From: Numida meleagris
Lineage: Eukaryota; Chordata; Aves; Galliformes; Numididae
Length of the DNA: 64,000 bases
NCBI RefSeq assembly: GCF_002078875.1
Contig: NC_034409.1
Span: forward strand, 63,830,655 to 63,894,654
Direction: 5' to 3'
The notes below the pieces were generated by a model that did not search any database, had not been told where the DNA came from, and worked only from the letters and a program-made list of their open reading frames with translations. A program made the translations under genes and the position numbers. Of this stretch, positions 1-12,900 are shown piece by piece (the stretch's first letter is position 1; each line of letters begins with the position of its first letter).

Positions 1-510
1 GGGAGACAGTGAACTTGAGAGCCTGTTCCTATTTGAAGTTGCTAGTCCAAGCTGGAACAGAAGTTCACCTATACTGCAGTTACATCAGCATTTCTTTAAA
101 GATATTTTATCTGTGTATGGTGGTTACCATGCTATATACATTTTTTAAAAAAGTATAGGTAGCATTTAATTTTTATTTGTTTTGACTACCACATATAAGC
201 AGACTCCAGGAAGTGAATTAGTTAGATGTTAACTGTTACAAGGTTGCAACTAGAAACAGCCCAGGTTCAGCGAGGGTTCCATGGAGGTATAGTTTAATTA
301 TTTACAGTTTATTTCACGACAGACTAGATTCCAAGGTTATTTGTCACCAAGAATGAATATAAGTCACTGGTTTCTATTTTTGTAGTGCAGCCATTAGCAC
401 TTAGCAAGAGCAGCAAGGTGAGTAGGAGGAGGTACTCACCCTTAAACAGCACAAAGAGATGGACTTTATGAGCTAGAAAAATACTAGAGGGGAAATATAT
501 ACATTTAGAA
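1..510. other. Non-coding stretch
   Basis: AT-rich DNA with no open frame of interest, no recognisable repeat family and no splice-bounded exon that I could support. It contains a short T/A-rich patch around 140-180. It most likely belongs to an intron or intergenic space. Confidence 0.5.
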
Positions 511-592
511 TCACAGAATGGCTTGGGCTGGAAGTGATCTCAGTGATCATCAAGTTCCAATCCCCTACCACAAGGCAGGGTTGCCAGTCAGT
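511..592 (-). mobile_element. CR1 LINE 3'-end fragment
   Basis: The left edge reads AGAATCACAGAATGG, the reverse complement of the CR1 3' terminal octamer region. It is followed by the conserved 'GGCTTGGGCTGGAAG', 'GATCATCAAGTTCCAA' and 'CCCC..AGGCAGGGTTGCCA' blocks of the CR1 3' UTR. The element therefore lies on the minus strand with its 3' end at the left. Only about 80 bp remain, which is the usual severe 5' truncation. No coding part is present. Confidence 0.9.
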
Positions 593-2421
593 TTAAAAAG
601 GAGGTACCTTCCAAACGAGGATTGATAGGTTGTCTCTTCTTCACTGAACCTTCAAACAGCAGAGGTTACTGGGAACACACCAGCAGCTCCTCGAGCCCAT
701 CCCACCAGCAGGAGCTGATACTCAAGACCAGAGGGGGCAGCTACAGCCACTCTGTTAACTCTGTACTCACAGGAGATGCCACACACCAGTCCTTGAGTGA
801 CACTGGTTGTGAACCCACGTGGTCAAGTCCAGCTGGAGGGTTTTCCACCACAGGATCCTCTCCCAAAGCACCAGTGCAGTAAGCACACACCTCTTGAGCT
901 AAGTCCAAAGGTTTCAGAAACAATACACCTGGGAGCAGGGACAGAAATATTAGCTGGCACTGGCTTATGAAATAACAAAATGACACACATGGCTGGCAGG
1001 GACCTTGGCAGCTGGTTCTGCCAAAGCAGACCACAGCTGGAGGGTGTACCCAATAGCGCAGAACGACCTACTTGCCACCATCCCCAGAGACAAGGGAACC
1101 TGAAACTAATGGCTGTGCTGTACGGTTTGGGCTAGATGTCATCTCAAGTGCATCTGGATTTGTGTATTTATTGCAGGAACCTCCATAGACCTAAAGGTAT
1201 TTTCCACTCCATACAGGAAGAAACTATTTCTTCCCACTCTCCAGTGCCCAACAAAAAAAGAAGAGGAAAAGAATAATGAAAATTAAGGTAGAGTTCAGGG
1301 CAATATTTAGGCTCCCTATGGCACGGCTTGTGTGGACAGCATGCAGCAAAGGAGCCAGCACCCTCACAAACCCCCAGGGGCACGGTTTGGATAGCTTGCA
1401 ATGAGGATCCAGGAAAAACTCCAAGTGGCTCATAACTTGGATGAGGTTTCAATTTGGGAATATATAACTTAATAATACACGTATTAAAAATGCAAATGAA
1501 AAGAGAACAATCTTCAGCATCCATCTTCCAAAAACAAAGGTAGTTTCGGATCAAATATTAGGTAATTAAAGTGCATATCAAAGATATAAAACATGCATTA
1601 GCCCCATGTTGATTTCACTTTCAGTCTGGTATCTGTGCCATTTTAGATTGAACTTATTGTTCAAATTCCAGAAGTATATGATTCTTCTTCTACTTCAAGG
1701 AAAAAAATAAAAGGAAAAAAAAAAGCAAAAAATATGTACTAGCATCTGATTCACACTGGACTACAAATACATATTTATGAGGGTACATATCATTATAGAT
1801 AACAATGATGTGCTTATGCCATGTGACGATAGTAACAAAACAAATTATTGGTTTCATGAAGAATGAAAGTTCAATGATTCAAAAGTGTAACAATTGCAAA
1901 ATGAATAAAATACAGATGTATCACTATGATAAAGATTACTGTAGAAAGTTTTATTCTAGTGAATAAGTGGGATCACTATGTTGCTATTGAGCTGTTTTTA
2001 AATGGGCATAAAGGGATATCAGCAAGTTAATGAGCTATCAGAGATGATAAAAAGCTACAAATTAAGCCTTTTTTTTTAACCTTGATATCACCCCCATACG
2101 TGCTACTTCCATATCTTTAGCACTAAACACTGCAGCTTGCTCTCTTTTCAAGAGAGTTAAGGACAAGAATATTAAACAAAATTCATTCAAGATACACACA
2201 CAGACCTTTACTCCTAAGATCTATCAGTTATATATTAATGGCCCTTAGAATATCAGCCTACAAGTGTCTTAAGTTGAAAAAGAAAGACACATGCTTAACT
2301 CATCTCTATCTTTCAGCTTGTAAGTCACCTGTTGCTTCCTGACTCTACTACACTCACCAGTTCTTTGGCTTGCAGCATCTACTCCGTAAATGCATTACGC
2401 TCACTGGCCCAGTGTATACTA
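593..2421. other. Non-coding stretch
   Basis: No supported gene. Open frames of up to 128 codons on the minus strand around 1,170-1,550 show no recognisable domain and have no convincing exon borders. From about 600 to 1,100 the base composition is somewhat richer in G+C than the surroundings. From 1,560 onward it is AT-rich, with an A-tract near 1,700-1,730. I see nothing else. Confidence 0.45.
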
Positions 2422-2502
2422 CAGAATAATTAGCATTTGGAGGGACCTCAGGAGGCCATCTATTCAATCTGCTACTCAAAACAACTTTGAAGTTGGCCCA
2501 GG
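2422..2502 (-). mobile_element. Old, diverged CR1 3'-end fragment (probable)
   Basis: The segment has the pattern 'GGAGGGACCTCAGGAGGCCATCTATTCAATC-TGCTACTCAAA..TTGGCCCAGG' in pieces. This corresponds to the reverse complement of older CR1 3' ends (the 'gagggacctctggaggccatctagtcc' block). The terminal octamer repeat is degraded to 'AGAATAAT'. It is more diverged than the other copies here, so the family call is probable rather than certain. Confidence 0.55.
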
Positions 2503-4129
2503 ATGTGATCTATGAGTTGTATAGTACAATCACAATTGGATGTATAAATCACAATTGTTGTATAATACAATCACTATAACTCCTCAAGCCACAATACAGT
2601 CAGCAAGTGATTGACAATTAATTCCTGAATGCCAATAAAGTAAACTCTCCCATCTTGGTCCCACGATTACATCCTATCATATCTGAATAAGATCAAGAGC
2701 ATTAGTAAAGACCTTAGCAAGAGCACAGCTGCCAACCTGTGAATGACATGCAGTTCAACAGCATTTTAGGAAACTTGTTTGGACAAACAGGTTGATGATG
2801 AGGTAGAGCAAGGGCAGAAAGCTGCAGGAGCAGAGAAGAAAGGTGGACAGTGTATGGGTGGAAGGACTGGGATCAGAAGTCAGAGGAGCATTTCTCTGGA
2901 GGACAACAGCACAGCTCAGTTGGCTGATACATGGAGAGGTTCTTGTAAACGCATTAAGTACGGCCTGCATGGGCCCTGGCGACTCAGAGATCCCACTTCA
3001 GGAAGACATCTGTATTCACAACAGCTGTTTATACACTCCCCTTAACTGAGGCCTCACCATGGGGCTGGGGAAGAGAGCGATTGGGTTACAACAAACGCTG
3101 TCCTCTGGCACAGAGCACAGAATGAACATTTACTATCTAGAACAGACAATCTGTCAAGCTGTAAATTGATGTTACAATTTTGGATTAGTGTAATTCACAT
3201 ACAGATTTATTCACGTATATGTAAATATATATATATGTGTATATATACATATGTGTGTGTGTATACGATATATATGTTTTCAAAGACGCATATTTAAATA
3301 AGAATTGTAGCCCCTCAATATGCCCTGATATGTTTGGCTTTGCCTACACACTGAAGCTGCAGTAAGCATCTTTGCCAAGTGCAGCAAGCTGTACATTACT
3401 TAATGGTTCAAACATCCTACACCACAGTTTGTCATAATTCCCACATGCAGGAACAAACTCTGTAAAGCTCAGAATAATGTTGAAAGCAAACTGCTTGGAA
3501 GGTATGAAAAACAGGAACAAGTCTTGCTGTTCATATTGTGACCATATGGGCAAATTAAATAACTGCTGCTTAACTACCAACAACAAGGTTCTGAACAAAT
3601 TCCAGGTACCTTAGCAAATCATACTGCTTACAACCCCCAATGATCATAGTGGTTTCCCAGCAAAATGAACACATTCCTCCTTCTCCCTTCCCTCTCTGCA
3701 GAACAGCTGAATGATCACAGCGATGGGAGAAGGTCAGCGTAGATGAGAAAAAAGTGTTTAAAACACTGTTTCACTGTTTGATTTTAAGCACTAAGTTCAC
3801 ATTTCAGAAGGAAATCCAAGTTTATTAGAAATGTCTCGCAACTTAAAAGAAGATGCTGAAGTTTCAAGAACTCTTCCCACAAGTCAAGTGAGCTATAGCA
3901 CAAACATCTCAAAACTGTCAAACTGAAAATGAAACAATTACAATGCGAAACAAAGCAATATACAGAGGGTAATGGGAAGAGGGTGGGGAGAGTTCAAACC
4001 TCACATACTCTTCACTTTGCAAAGTACCATAAATTCTTCCATTCTCATGCAGGTCACATTTAAGGTTTGGTTTGTATTTTTGCCCTTTCTTTAGCCTCTT
4101 AGGGTCTCCCTTCTCTTCTGCAAGTAAGC
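2503..4129. other. Non-coding stretch with short repeats
   Basis: No gene seen. It contains an imperfect three-copy tandem repeat at 2,517-2,576, built on 'TGTATA..ACAATCAC' and 'TAAATCACAATT'. An alternating TA/TG microsatellite lies at 3,214-3,277. The remaining sequence is AT-rich and unassigned. Confidence 0.45.
3214..3277. repeat. (TA)n/(TG)n compound microsatellite
   Basis: Alternating purine-pyrimidine tract with TATATATA, TGTGTGTGTG and ATATATAT blocks, interrupted by single substitutions. It is a plausible Z-DNA or slippage site and a likely length polymorphism. Confidence 0.85.
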
Positions 4130-4429
4130 AGAAGTTCTAGAGGTTCAGATGTGTTGAACTTCATGAGGTTCACCTGGGCCCACTGCTCAAGCCTGTCTAG
4201 GTCTCTCTGAATGACAGCTCATCCCTCAAGCATGTTAACCGCACCACACAGCTTGGTGTAGTTCCCAGACTTGCTGAGGCTGCACTTAATTCCACTGTCC
4301 ATGTCACTGATTAAGATACTAAAGAACACCAGTCCCAGTACTGACCATTGAGGGTCACCACTCATCACTGACCTACATCTGGACACCGCTCTGGGTTTGA
4401 CTGTTCATCAAACAGTCCACCTATCAAAT

Positions 4430-5094
4430 TTTCAACTTTCCAATTTGGAGAGAAGGATGTGGATGTGGGGGATCATGTCAAAAGCCTTACTGAAGTCCAA
4501 ACAGATGACATCAGTGGATCTTCCCTCATCCATTGATGCAGTTATGCCATTATAGAACACCACTAGGTTGGTCAGGCAGGACTTGCCCTTGGTGAAGCCA
4601 CATTGGTTATCCCATATCACCTCTCTTCCACAAGCTTTAGCATAGCTTACAGGTGGGTCTGTTCCATAGTCTTCCCCAGCACAGAGGCGAAGCTAATAGG
4701 TCGGTAGATCCCTGGGTTGTCCCTTCTATCCTTCCTAAAATTTGGTACAACCCTGCCTTTTCTCCAGTCACCAGGCACTTCATCTAACCATCATGACTTT
4801 TCAAATGTCACTGAGAGTAGCTTGGTGACTACATCAACCACTTCCCTCAGGACTCTGAGATGCATCTCACTGGGACCCATGAACTTATGGTTGTTCAGGT
4901 TCCTCAGATGACTGCAAATCCAATCTTGTTTTTAGTGGGGTGGGATGGACATTGTTCCCACAGTCCCCAACTTCTGACCCATCTGCTTGAGGAGTGTGTG
5001 AAAAGCAGTGGCCAGTGAAGACTGAGGCAAAAAAGTTTTTGAGTACCTCAGCCTTCTCCTTGTCTGTTGTTACCAGCCTGCATGTATTGCTCAC
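4430..5094 (-). pseudogene. CR1 reverse-transcriptase fragment, broken
   Basis: The minus-strand frames contain KAEVLKNFFASVFTG (upstream of RT) and a stretch equivalent to 'WKKG..P.FKK....NP..YRPIS..SV.GK..E' of CR1 RT. They also contain [19 protein letters not shown] followed by LDFSKAFD, whose first Asp corresponds to the catalytic Asp of RT motif A. The pieces lie in more than one frame and are interrupted by stops. The downstream FADD-like motif C (near 4,220-4,260) has decayed to a GNYT-like sequence, so catalysis is impossible. Identification rests on recognising conserved CR1 RT motifs. Confidence 0.88.
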
Positions 5095-5347
5095 TAGGAG
5101 AGTACTCCTTCTTGGGCTTTCCTGTTCTGGCTGATGTGCCTTCAGAAGACTTTCCTATTCCTCTTTGCACCACTTGCCAAGTCCGTTTCCAGTTGAGCTT
5201 GGCCTTCCTGATCCTATCCCTACAACAGACTAGCAGTACCTCTATACTCCTCCCAGGGTACCTATCCCTGCTTCTTTCCCTCCTTCATCATCTGTCCCTT
5301 CTGAACAGTTTTTAGCTGTTAGCCACATTCCAGTCATAGGAATAATC

Positions 5348-5680
5348 TCACCAGGTTTCAGTGATGGCAATTATGTCATGGTTTTCTAGCAGCATGGTGG
5401 CTTCCAATTCCTCCTGTTTGTTTTGCAAGCTGTGTGCGTTGGTACAGAGGCATCTCAGCTGGGCAGATGGCCTTGGTGCCGTCTTGGAGAATAACTCCTT
5501 AATTCCTTTGAAGTATTTCCCTTGAGTTTCCCTATTGTCTTCTCCTATTGCCTCAGTGGTCTCTGGCTCGTGGCCATAAGATTTCAGATGCACTGCAGTG
5601 CTGCCAGCACATTTCAGAGCAGCAGGTTGAAGGCCTCCACTAGCACCCTGTCCCTCTAACCTAACTATGCTGTCCCACAC
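5348..5680 (-). pseudogene. CR1 ORF2 N-terminal endonuclease fragment
   Basis: A 110-codon open piece on the minus strand. Its C-terminal part reads LRCLCTNAHSLQNKQEELEA followed by IIAITETW. This is the start of the APE-type endonuclease domain of CR1 ORF2: the 'TNA.S..NKQEELEA' and 'ITETW' motifs, the latter carrying the metal-binding Glu. The frame ends right after ITETW, and the rest of the domain, including the GDFN and SDH motifs, is missing. It is the 5' piece of the internally deleted element. Confidence 0.85.
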
Positions 5681-5790
5681 CTTCTCAGGGGCAGGCTCAC
5701 TATTACCTGGCTCTCCCTTCGAACCTAGCTTAAAGCTCTGCCAACAAGACCTGCTAGCTCTTCCCCAAGGATCCTCTTCCTCCTTTGAGA

Positions 5791-8700
5791 AAGGTGAATA
5801 AAACTTAAGTCACTACATTTTCAAGTATGAAGATAAATAGTGAAGTTAAAAACAAATGAAGCATCTGAAAACCCTGTGCTGGTCTTGTGCTATGCTCTAA
5901 CTTGCTATAGCCTGCTATCAACAGCTCCAGGGTAGCATGCAAATAACTTCACCGAATAGCAAGTTTATTTGAATCTGTTTGATAAATATTGAATAATGGA
6001 AAAAAAAATGTAGGAAATAACCTTTAAAAGCAGGTTTGAAATACTTTTCGGAATGCAGTTTCTCCACAAATGGGTTTACACTTCACTTCTTCTGCAAGAG
6101 TACTATCTTCAAAATAAATAAAGTGCTTTGAGAGTAAAGGCAGCAGTTCTGCTCTGATAAATAACAACATAAAAAAGGCATCTCCTCACTCAGCAAATCT
6201 GGCTCTGGTGCACAGTAAAGAGCAACTGCCGCTGACCTGAGAGATAAATAAGGTCTACTGCTTTCATGCTTGTTTGCAATAGGATGTTAATGCAATTGTA
6301 GCGAAGCACACTGAATGCTGTTGTTCCGTATATAAGGCTTAGTTTCATTAATTTTCTATTACGCATCCGGATGGTACCTACTGCAGAACTCAGTAACAGG
6401 TAACATGACTGAAGAGGCAGTGTCAGAGCACGCTTTGGTCTGTACAAACTTAATGAGGTGAAAATGCTCAGGAAAGGAGATCAGTCTACAAGACTGGCCA
6501 ATGTTTAATCCAGAGCCAAACAGAAACTCCAGCCTCATAACGCTACTTTTAAACAATCACTTTCCAATTCAAGGGTTGCAGCTTTTCCTCATAAAATGCT
6601 ATGGATACAAGTATTATTAAAGGGGATAAACTAGAGCAGCAAATCAATAAGCACACACATTGGTATAAAAAGATATAGGGAAAACTACTTGTTAAATAAG
6701 TTTAACATCATCTGTATAGGCTGCACGTATAATGTGTAGAATAAAAATGTAACAAATATATTATACATAAATACCAGCTCAACATCTCAAGACTGTAGGC
6801 CAGAAAATCTATTTCACTTTGTGCTCCTATCAGAATGAGACTAAATAACATTTTGCAAGACTGATAAGTAAATGGTTGAAAAGAAACAGGCCACAAAAGT
6901 TCCAAGCAGTTGGCAAGCTACCACCTCTTAGAAACTATTAGGAACATTTGGAGAGGAAAACATATGCTTGAAAGTGAGAGTTTAAAGTATTTTGGATTTT
7001 ATTTTGACAAAACTTAGCATAAATAAATAGTAGCATAGCCTGCTCTTTGGAATCTAGACATCCGAGAGATAAGGAAGCCTCTTAAAGAAGAAACAGATAG
7101 TAAAGCAGGCAGACTGGCTTCCACAGCCACCCAGGATGTGAAGACAAAACACAACACCATTATTTTCTTAACATTATCTGACTTGAAGCTCCTGAAAGTA
7201 AACTATTTCTCTTTAATACAACACAGCATATATCACATTTCCATCTGCAAGCATTTAAGACTTTCTTAACACCTCAGAAAAAAATCAGCGGTGCTACCCT
7301 GTGCCACCCTGCAGTTTTCTCAGAACACCCACCAAAAAAATAGTGACGTCAAGCTGGATCCTTCTACCCCATGTCCCATATTTTTTTTTTCTTAATAGAA
7401 AGCTCAATATAGCAGTAGCAAAAACTGCAGTAAACTTCACTGTTCATCTTACTGAGCAGACAGAGAGTTCAAATTAGCAGGCAATATTTAATAAATACAC
7501 ATAGTAATATGCATATCTATATATATATACATATAAATAAGAACTCTCCATTTGAGCTCATGATACATCATATGTGTTTCACTTCATGCCTCCAAGGAAC
7601 AAATCAAAAACTTAGGTCAGAGAAGCACTAGAAGCTTCTTCTTATTACTGCCAGTCAGAGCTTTCAATTCCTTCCACATTTTAGATTCAAGAAAACATTT
7701 TCCTTACATTGTGGGAATCTTAAAATGCTGCAAAAGCAGATTAGAAGAGCTGCTCTCCTTTTGGCTGAACCTTCAGGCAAGTTTTTGGTACACAACAAAA
7801 TAATCTAAACCAAGTTCTCTCAAATGTGTGGCTTTTTATGACTCAAGCTGCCACTCAAGCTAGGCGAAGGGAGATCTCCACTCCTGCAGATGCTTCCCCC
7901 ATGGACTTAACTTCCTGCACTTACATATTTCTATCGGCTCTTCTTCAGCCTGATAATAAAGACAGCTATTCGAGCTGCTCAGACATGTGCAACATGAGGT
8001 TGAGTCCCCAGAAAAGAATTAGCGGGCAGGTGACAGGACTGCAGGCTTCTAATACATCTTGACACAACTGCAGGTGTAGGATGCCTCCCTTTGGTATGGG
8101 AGAAAGTGTTTTTAAACACATCTGTTAACGTGTAAGGATACTGCCTGTGCAACATACACTCACATACATTTAACTCCAAATATATGCACTTCAGAAACAG
8201 TTCCAAAAACTCATATACCATTATATGAATTCCATGAAAAGAGTTAAAAATAGATGGCTATTTCAGTGAAAATTTACCGTGGAAGCACGACAAACCGCTT
8301 TTCCAAAGTATGAGACAACCACTACCACCTATCGCTCCCAGGGCAGGTTAGGGATTATCTCCAGCTGCCACGTTCTACCTTTCAGAAGCATTTTGCATCT
8401 CATTCCTTTCACACCTCCTAAATCACTAAGTGCAGCACATCCTTCACCCCAGGAGGTAGGCTGTGCTTTACTGTCTCTCACTCAAGACTTTGCAAGTATG
8501 CGTTCTTGGTCAGCAAGCAGGTGTCAAGCTGGTTGTGGGAAAATATCCCTGTATATCCCTGACAGTCTAGTAATAACACGTGGTTCCCTTTTGTTTCACA
8601 AGGAATCACTGAAAAGTATTATTTTTTTGTTTGCCAGCTCTTATGACTCATGTGAAAGACAAAGAAACAAACTTTCAGCAGATCAGCAGATGCTCTCTTA

Positions 8701-9840
8701 AATTCATGACTGTTTCTTTGTTTGGGCTTGATAAGCGCTACCTACTAAATGAAAACACTTCTCTAATACCTGCTAGACCAACCGAACATACAATTAGCTT
8801 TTGTGCTTGCTCATTGTCTCCACTCTGATCGCGTATTCACATGGCACAATGAAGAAGCACACTGAAGATGTCTCACAAACTGGTCAATTCCTACAACAAT
8901 GCACTGAGATTTTTGGTCCTGTCCTAAGAACAGCAGCGTCTGGGCACCAAATTACCTACACAATCATACTGGTGCTCATTGTGCTGGCTAGGTAACTTAG
9001 CCTGCATCTTACAAATTTAGCAGACAGCAAACCTAGCTTATTAAACATTAAGGACATCATCACTTCTATTTCCATAACCCACTCTACCTCCATGTCAACT
9101 GCCTAGGCAGCTCCTTCTATTTCTGTGGCACAGGAGGAGTTGAGCAAGGGAAGAAAAAAGTGGAAATAAGATGATGAAGGAATGTATCACATGTGTAGTA
9201 AGAATCCCTTCAATTCTATCTCTCTGGACTTTAAAAGTTGTTCCGTCTCCCGCATTCCATATTCCAATCAACAGTTACCTTCTGCTTTCAAAAATGATTG
9301 TGAGTAAAGCTTTATTGGGCTTTGTGTTTAATACAGAACATCAGAACACTCCTGCCTTTCATTACTTAATGTAGCTAAGAATTTGGGTACTTTCCTACCC
9401 TTCCCTAGGGAAGCAGAGAGAAACGAAGGCACTGAGAAACACTTTTTTTGGTCCTGAAGTTCCATTCCCCATCTTCACCCAGGAATCACTGCCACGAGCT
9501 GGCCTTCAGATGCTTCCTCCAGAGAAGAGGCAGCATCACCACAAGGGACTGGAGCAGCCGCACATCTGGACTGCATGGCTCATGTGCACACTGCAGAGGA
9601 GCTTCTGCTAATGGGCTGTTAAGCTTAAGAGTCTTCAGCTCCCAAAGTAAAACAAGTCCTTGGTTGTCTGAAGGCTTCACATAAGCATTTTCAATCTTGA
9701 AAGAGGAAAAAGCAAAATCTTTTGAAATTTACCTCATTCTGGCCAAAAAAAGTGGTCTGGAGGAATAACCACTCAGCGTGTACAGGCACTCGGGCCACTG
9801 CACAGATTGCACTGTGGGTGCTCACTTGGGCAAGCTCTTA
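5791..9840. other. Non-coding stretch
   Basis: About 4 kb without a supportable gene. An alternating TA tract lies at 7,511-7,540 and a T10 run at about 7,381. Open frames (for example 140 codons on the plus strand at 8,279-8,701) show no domain, no repeats and no paired splice sites. The composition is AT-rich and intron-like. Confidence 0.45.
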
Positions 9841-9985
9841 TCATAGAATCATAGAGTCATGGAATGTCTTCGGTTGGAAGGCACCTTAAAGATCATCTTG
9901 TTCCAACCCCCTGTCATGGGCAGAGTTGTCACTCAACAGATCAGGCTGCCCAGGGCCCCATACAAATACACCTTCAGCATCTCTT
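9841..9985 (-). mobile_element. CR1 LINE 3'-end fragment
   Basis: It starts with ATCATAGAATCATAGAGTCA, the reverse complement of the CR1 terminal octamer repeats. It continues through 'GGTTGGAAGGCACCTTAAAG', 'ATCATCTTGTTCCAACCCCC' and 'ATCAGGCTGCCCAGGGCCCC'. These are the canonical 3' UTR blocks, so the element is on the minus strand with its 3' end at the left. The right edge decays near 9,985 and is approximate. Confidence 0.93.
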
Positions 9986-12900
9986 GATTCACCTTATCCA
10001 CTGGTCTGTCTCTTTTTTGTATTTTTATTTAACAAGATAAAAAAATTATGTGTTCTAATTCATGAGCAGTATGATAGCACCAGATTTTTCAAGCATTGGT
10101 TAGTACAAACAGAATTAAAATGCATTTAAGCTCAGCTGCAAACATGGATTTCAGTAGACACTATCAACTCAGGTAGCAAAATAAATAACAGTATTTTTCT
10201 AGGCTAACCCTGATGTTTGGACAGGTGTCTGGGATTTATAGGACATGATGGTTACTGAAGTATTCACATCTGGGCATTAGAGCTATCACCAACTTATAAT
10301 ACGTTTCCCTCTCTCCTGATTTGGATAAAAAAAAAAAATCCACTCTCACATATCAAATTTATCTCCTTGACTGAGCACAGAAGTGAATAACCTGGCTGTT
10401 TCTTTCCTTCCAACTCAAAACGCTAAGTGATTAACAGCACACTGCACTTTGATACAGTGCTGAAAGGAGTTCTCTCCATGTGAAGAGAAGACAGACCTTC
10501 CGTTTCTTTTTATAAGCAGAGAAAAGAAGAAAAAATAAAAAGAGGTGGAAGAAAAAAGGAAGTTCTCTGAGGAGAAAGGGTGCATTTACTTGTGTTTCTC
10601 CATGCCCCTTTCATCACAACTTAAATTTGCATACCCTGTTTTTCTTGAGAAAAGATCTGGTGACTGGAAAACCAGTACTGATAAATGAAAAAAAAAAAAA
10701 AAAAAGCATTTAAAACAGAAAAACCATTAAGGTTGAAGCCTTATTCATAAGGATCTCTACTCAATCCCACTCCTAGAGAGACTGCTACGAGCCAGACAGT
10801 AGCAGTTCCCTTCCTTTTGCCTTTAGCTCCATACTTTCCTCTATATGGTTCCCACTATCCTGGCTCTTAATTGTGAGTAAAACTGGCAGACTGAAAGACA
10901 GCAAAGGCGAACTGGAAGAGGGGGAGCACTATGGGTAGGGGAATGCTAGCTCACTGCTGCCTGTGGCAATAATCAAACAGTTATTGGCAGCTAATTACCT
11001 ATGTTCCTAGGCTTGCCATTCCAGGGGTCAAAAAATGCAATGTTTCTTTTTGTATACACTATTTTACATCCCATATTTTTCCTCCGTTTCAGTATAAATC
11101 AGCTCTGCCAAGTGACTGCAGCCCATCACAAAGGATTTGCCTCCAAGCTCAAATAATTGCCCAGTGTAATTGCCAAGCATCTCCCTTACCGCTGGTTTTC
11201 TCTTTTTGTATTAAAATGCAGCTTAATTCTCCAGCCAGTTCTATGCATTTTAGGTACTTCATATGTTTCTGGGAGCTACTAACTACATGGACTTAGATGC
11301 ACTCCAGACACTTAACAAACCTAGGCAGGAATAAGTTGCTGATGGCAGAGGTGAAACTGCTGAGACCTGTGACAGACTTTAAAAACCTAAGCAGGAGCAG
11401 ATGGATGGCAGCACCAGCTTAAATGCACTATAAACACTCAGTTTTAGGGGGCTGTAAAACCAATGAATCCCTACCACATCCCTGAAGGATTCTGTAAAAT
11501 AATCTGTTTCTTTATTGTGTATTGTAAAGGTACAATATTACCTTTTTCATTTTAAGTGGGATACTTTGGAATAGAACAAATGCCTAATACAGATCTTTAA
11601 TAAAACAAGTAGTAACAGAAACCAGGTATAACTACTGAAACATTTGCTCCCGTAAATTCTAGTCCCTCATTGGTCTTTGTTTTAAGAGTGCTTTTGTAAT
11701 CCTTATAAACAAAACTACTTTGGAACAAAAATGCCTATAATGAAGAAGTAAGCTACGGATTGGCATCCCTATGGCACACTCACTTCAAAGCATCTCCAGA
11801 AGCAGACCGTTCTTTTCCAGACTTACAAATACTATCACCCAAAGCCTTTCTAAGTGTTTTGCAACTAAAATAAAACAAATCAATTATTAAATCCAGCTTT
11901 TGCTGCTTCATTCTCATTGAAAGTAATTTAAGCTTCCTGAGTTGGAAGCGAAAATCCTTCAACACCGCCAACCAATATAAATCTGAGAACAGACTGTTGT
12001 AAAAAGCAGCTTTGTTGTAGTTTAGTCTGAAGAACTCTAAGCAGTATTCCTCCTTTGCGCTAAAGGAAATTATAAAATATTTTAAAAATAGAGAGGATTT
12101 GATGTTTCCTTTTTCAGGAAAGGAGAAGGGGAACGCTTTGTGCTGCAAAGAAGGGGACATATAGGAAACTGAGGGACAGAATATTCCAAAGGCAGAACAG
12201 CGCACACTGTTGCATCGAAGTAGTCATCACTGCCGTGAGGCTGCTTATTGTCAGCTACGCACAACTATTGCTCAGAATCCATGCTAAAAGGCATGAATCC
12301 ACTGTCAGAGAGAGAGGAGCTGCAAGTGGGAATCCTTTGCCAGGACTCAGTATGCATAGCACATCGTTCCACTGATTCAGGGCATTTTAAAAAATCCATA
12401 GAAAAAAAATAAAAATCCCCTGGGGTTGTTTGCTAATTAATACATTTACTGATATGCTAAAATATGCAGATGTTTATCCTACTTAACACAAATACTGTAA
12501 CAGAAAATACCAAGGCATCAAAATTAAACACACCGAATTGCATAAAGCAGAATCAGAATTACCAATATCAAGGGAAGGTGACAAAGCACAGTTTTTTCCT
12601 CCAAAAATTGAGAGGACGTTCAGGCCAATTGACAAATTTTAAGAAAAAAATAAATTTAGGCTAAACTAACTAAACTTTAATCTGAAGTGAAAAGCCCAGT
12701 TTGTACATTTAAAACATTTCCTATTAGTATCAGCCTCTCTTCTTCAATTAAAGCCTCAAATTTAAGAGTTATTGGGTTTTTAATTCAGAATTCAAACTTT
12801 TATAATGTCCTTTAAGAGCCTGTATACAATGTCCAGAAGACACATCACTCTGTAGCAATATATTTTTTAATTATCACATGAACTATTGGAAAAAAACACA

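Larger units (their letters stand above)
4130..5790 (-). mobile_element. Internally deleted CR1 LINE (ORF2 remnant)
   Basis: This is the longest mobile element in the window, on the minus strand with its 5' side at the right. Read in minus orientation it gives, in order, an endonuclease N-terminus ending in ITETW (near 5,350), a pre-RT linker (RHISQNRK; EKAEVLKNFFASVFTG near 5,050), RT motifs ([30 protein letters not shown]) and a degraded block near 4,150-4,330 (IQRDLDRLEQWA, NLMKFN). Most of the endonuclease domain is missing between about 5,348 and 5,320. The 3' UTR and octamer repeats are absent at the left. Many stops and frameshifts are present, so it is dead. In full-length CR1, ORF2 encodes the endonuclease/RT that primes reverse transcription at nicked DNA. 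Confidence 0.9.
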
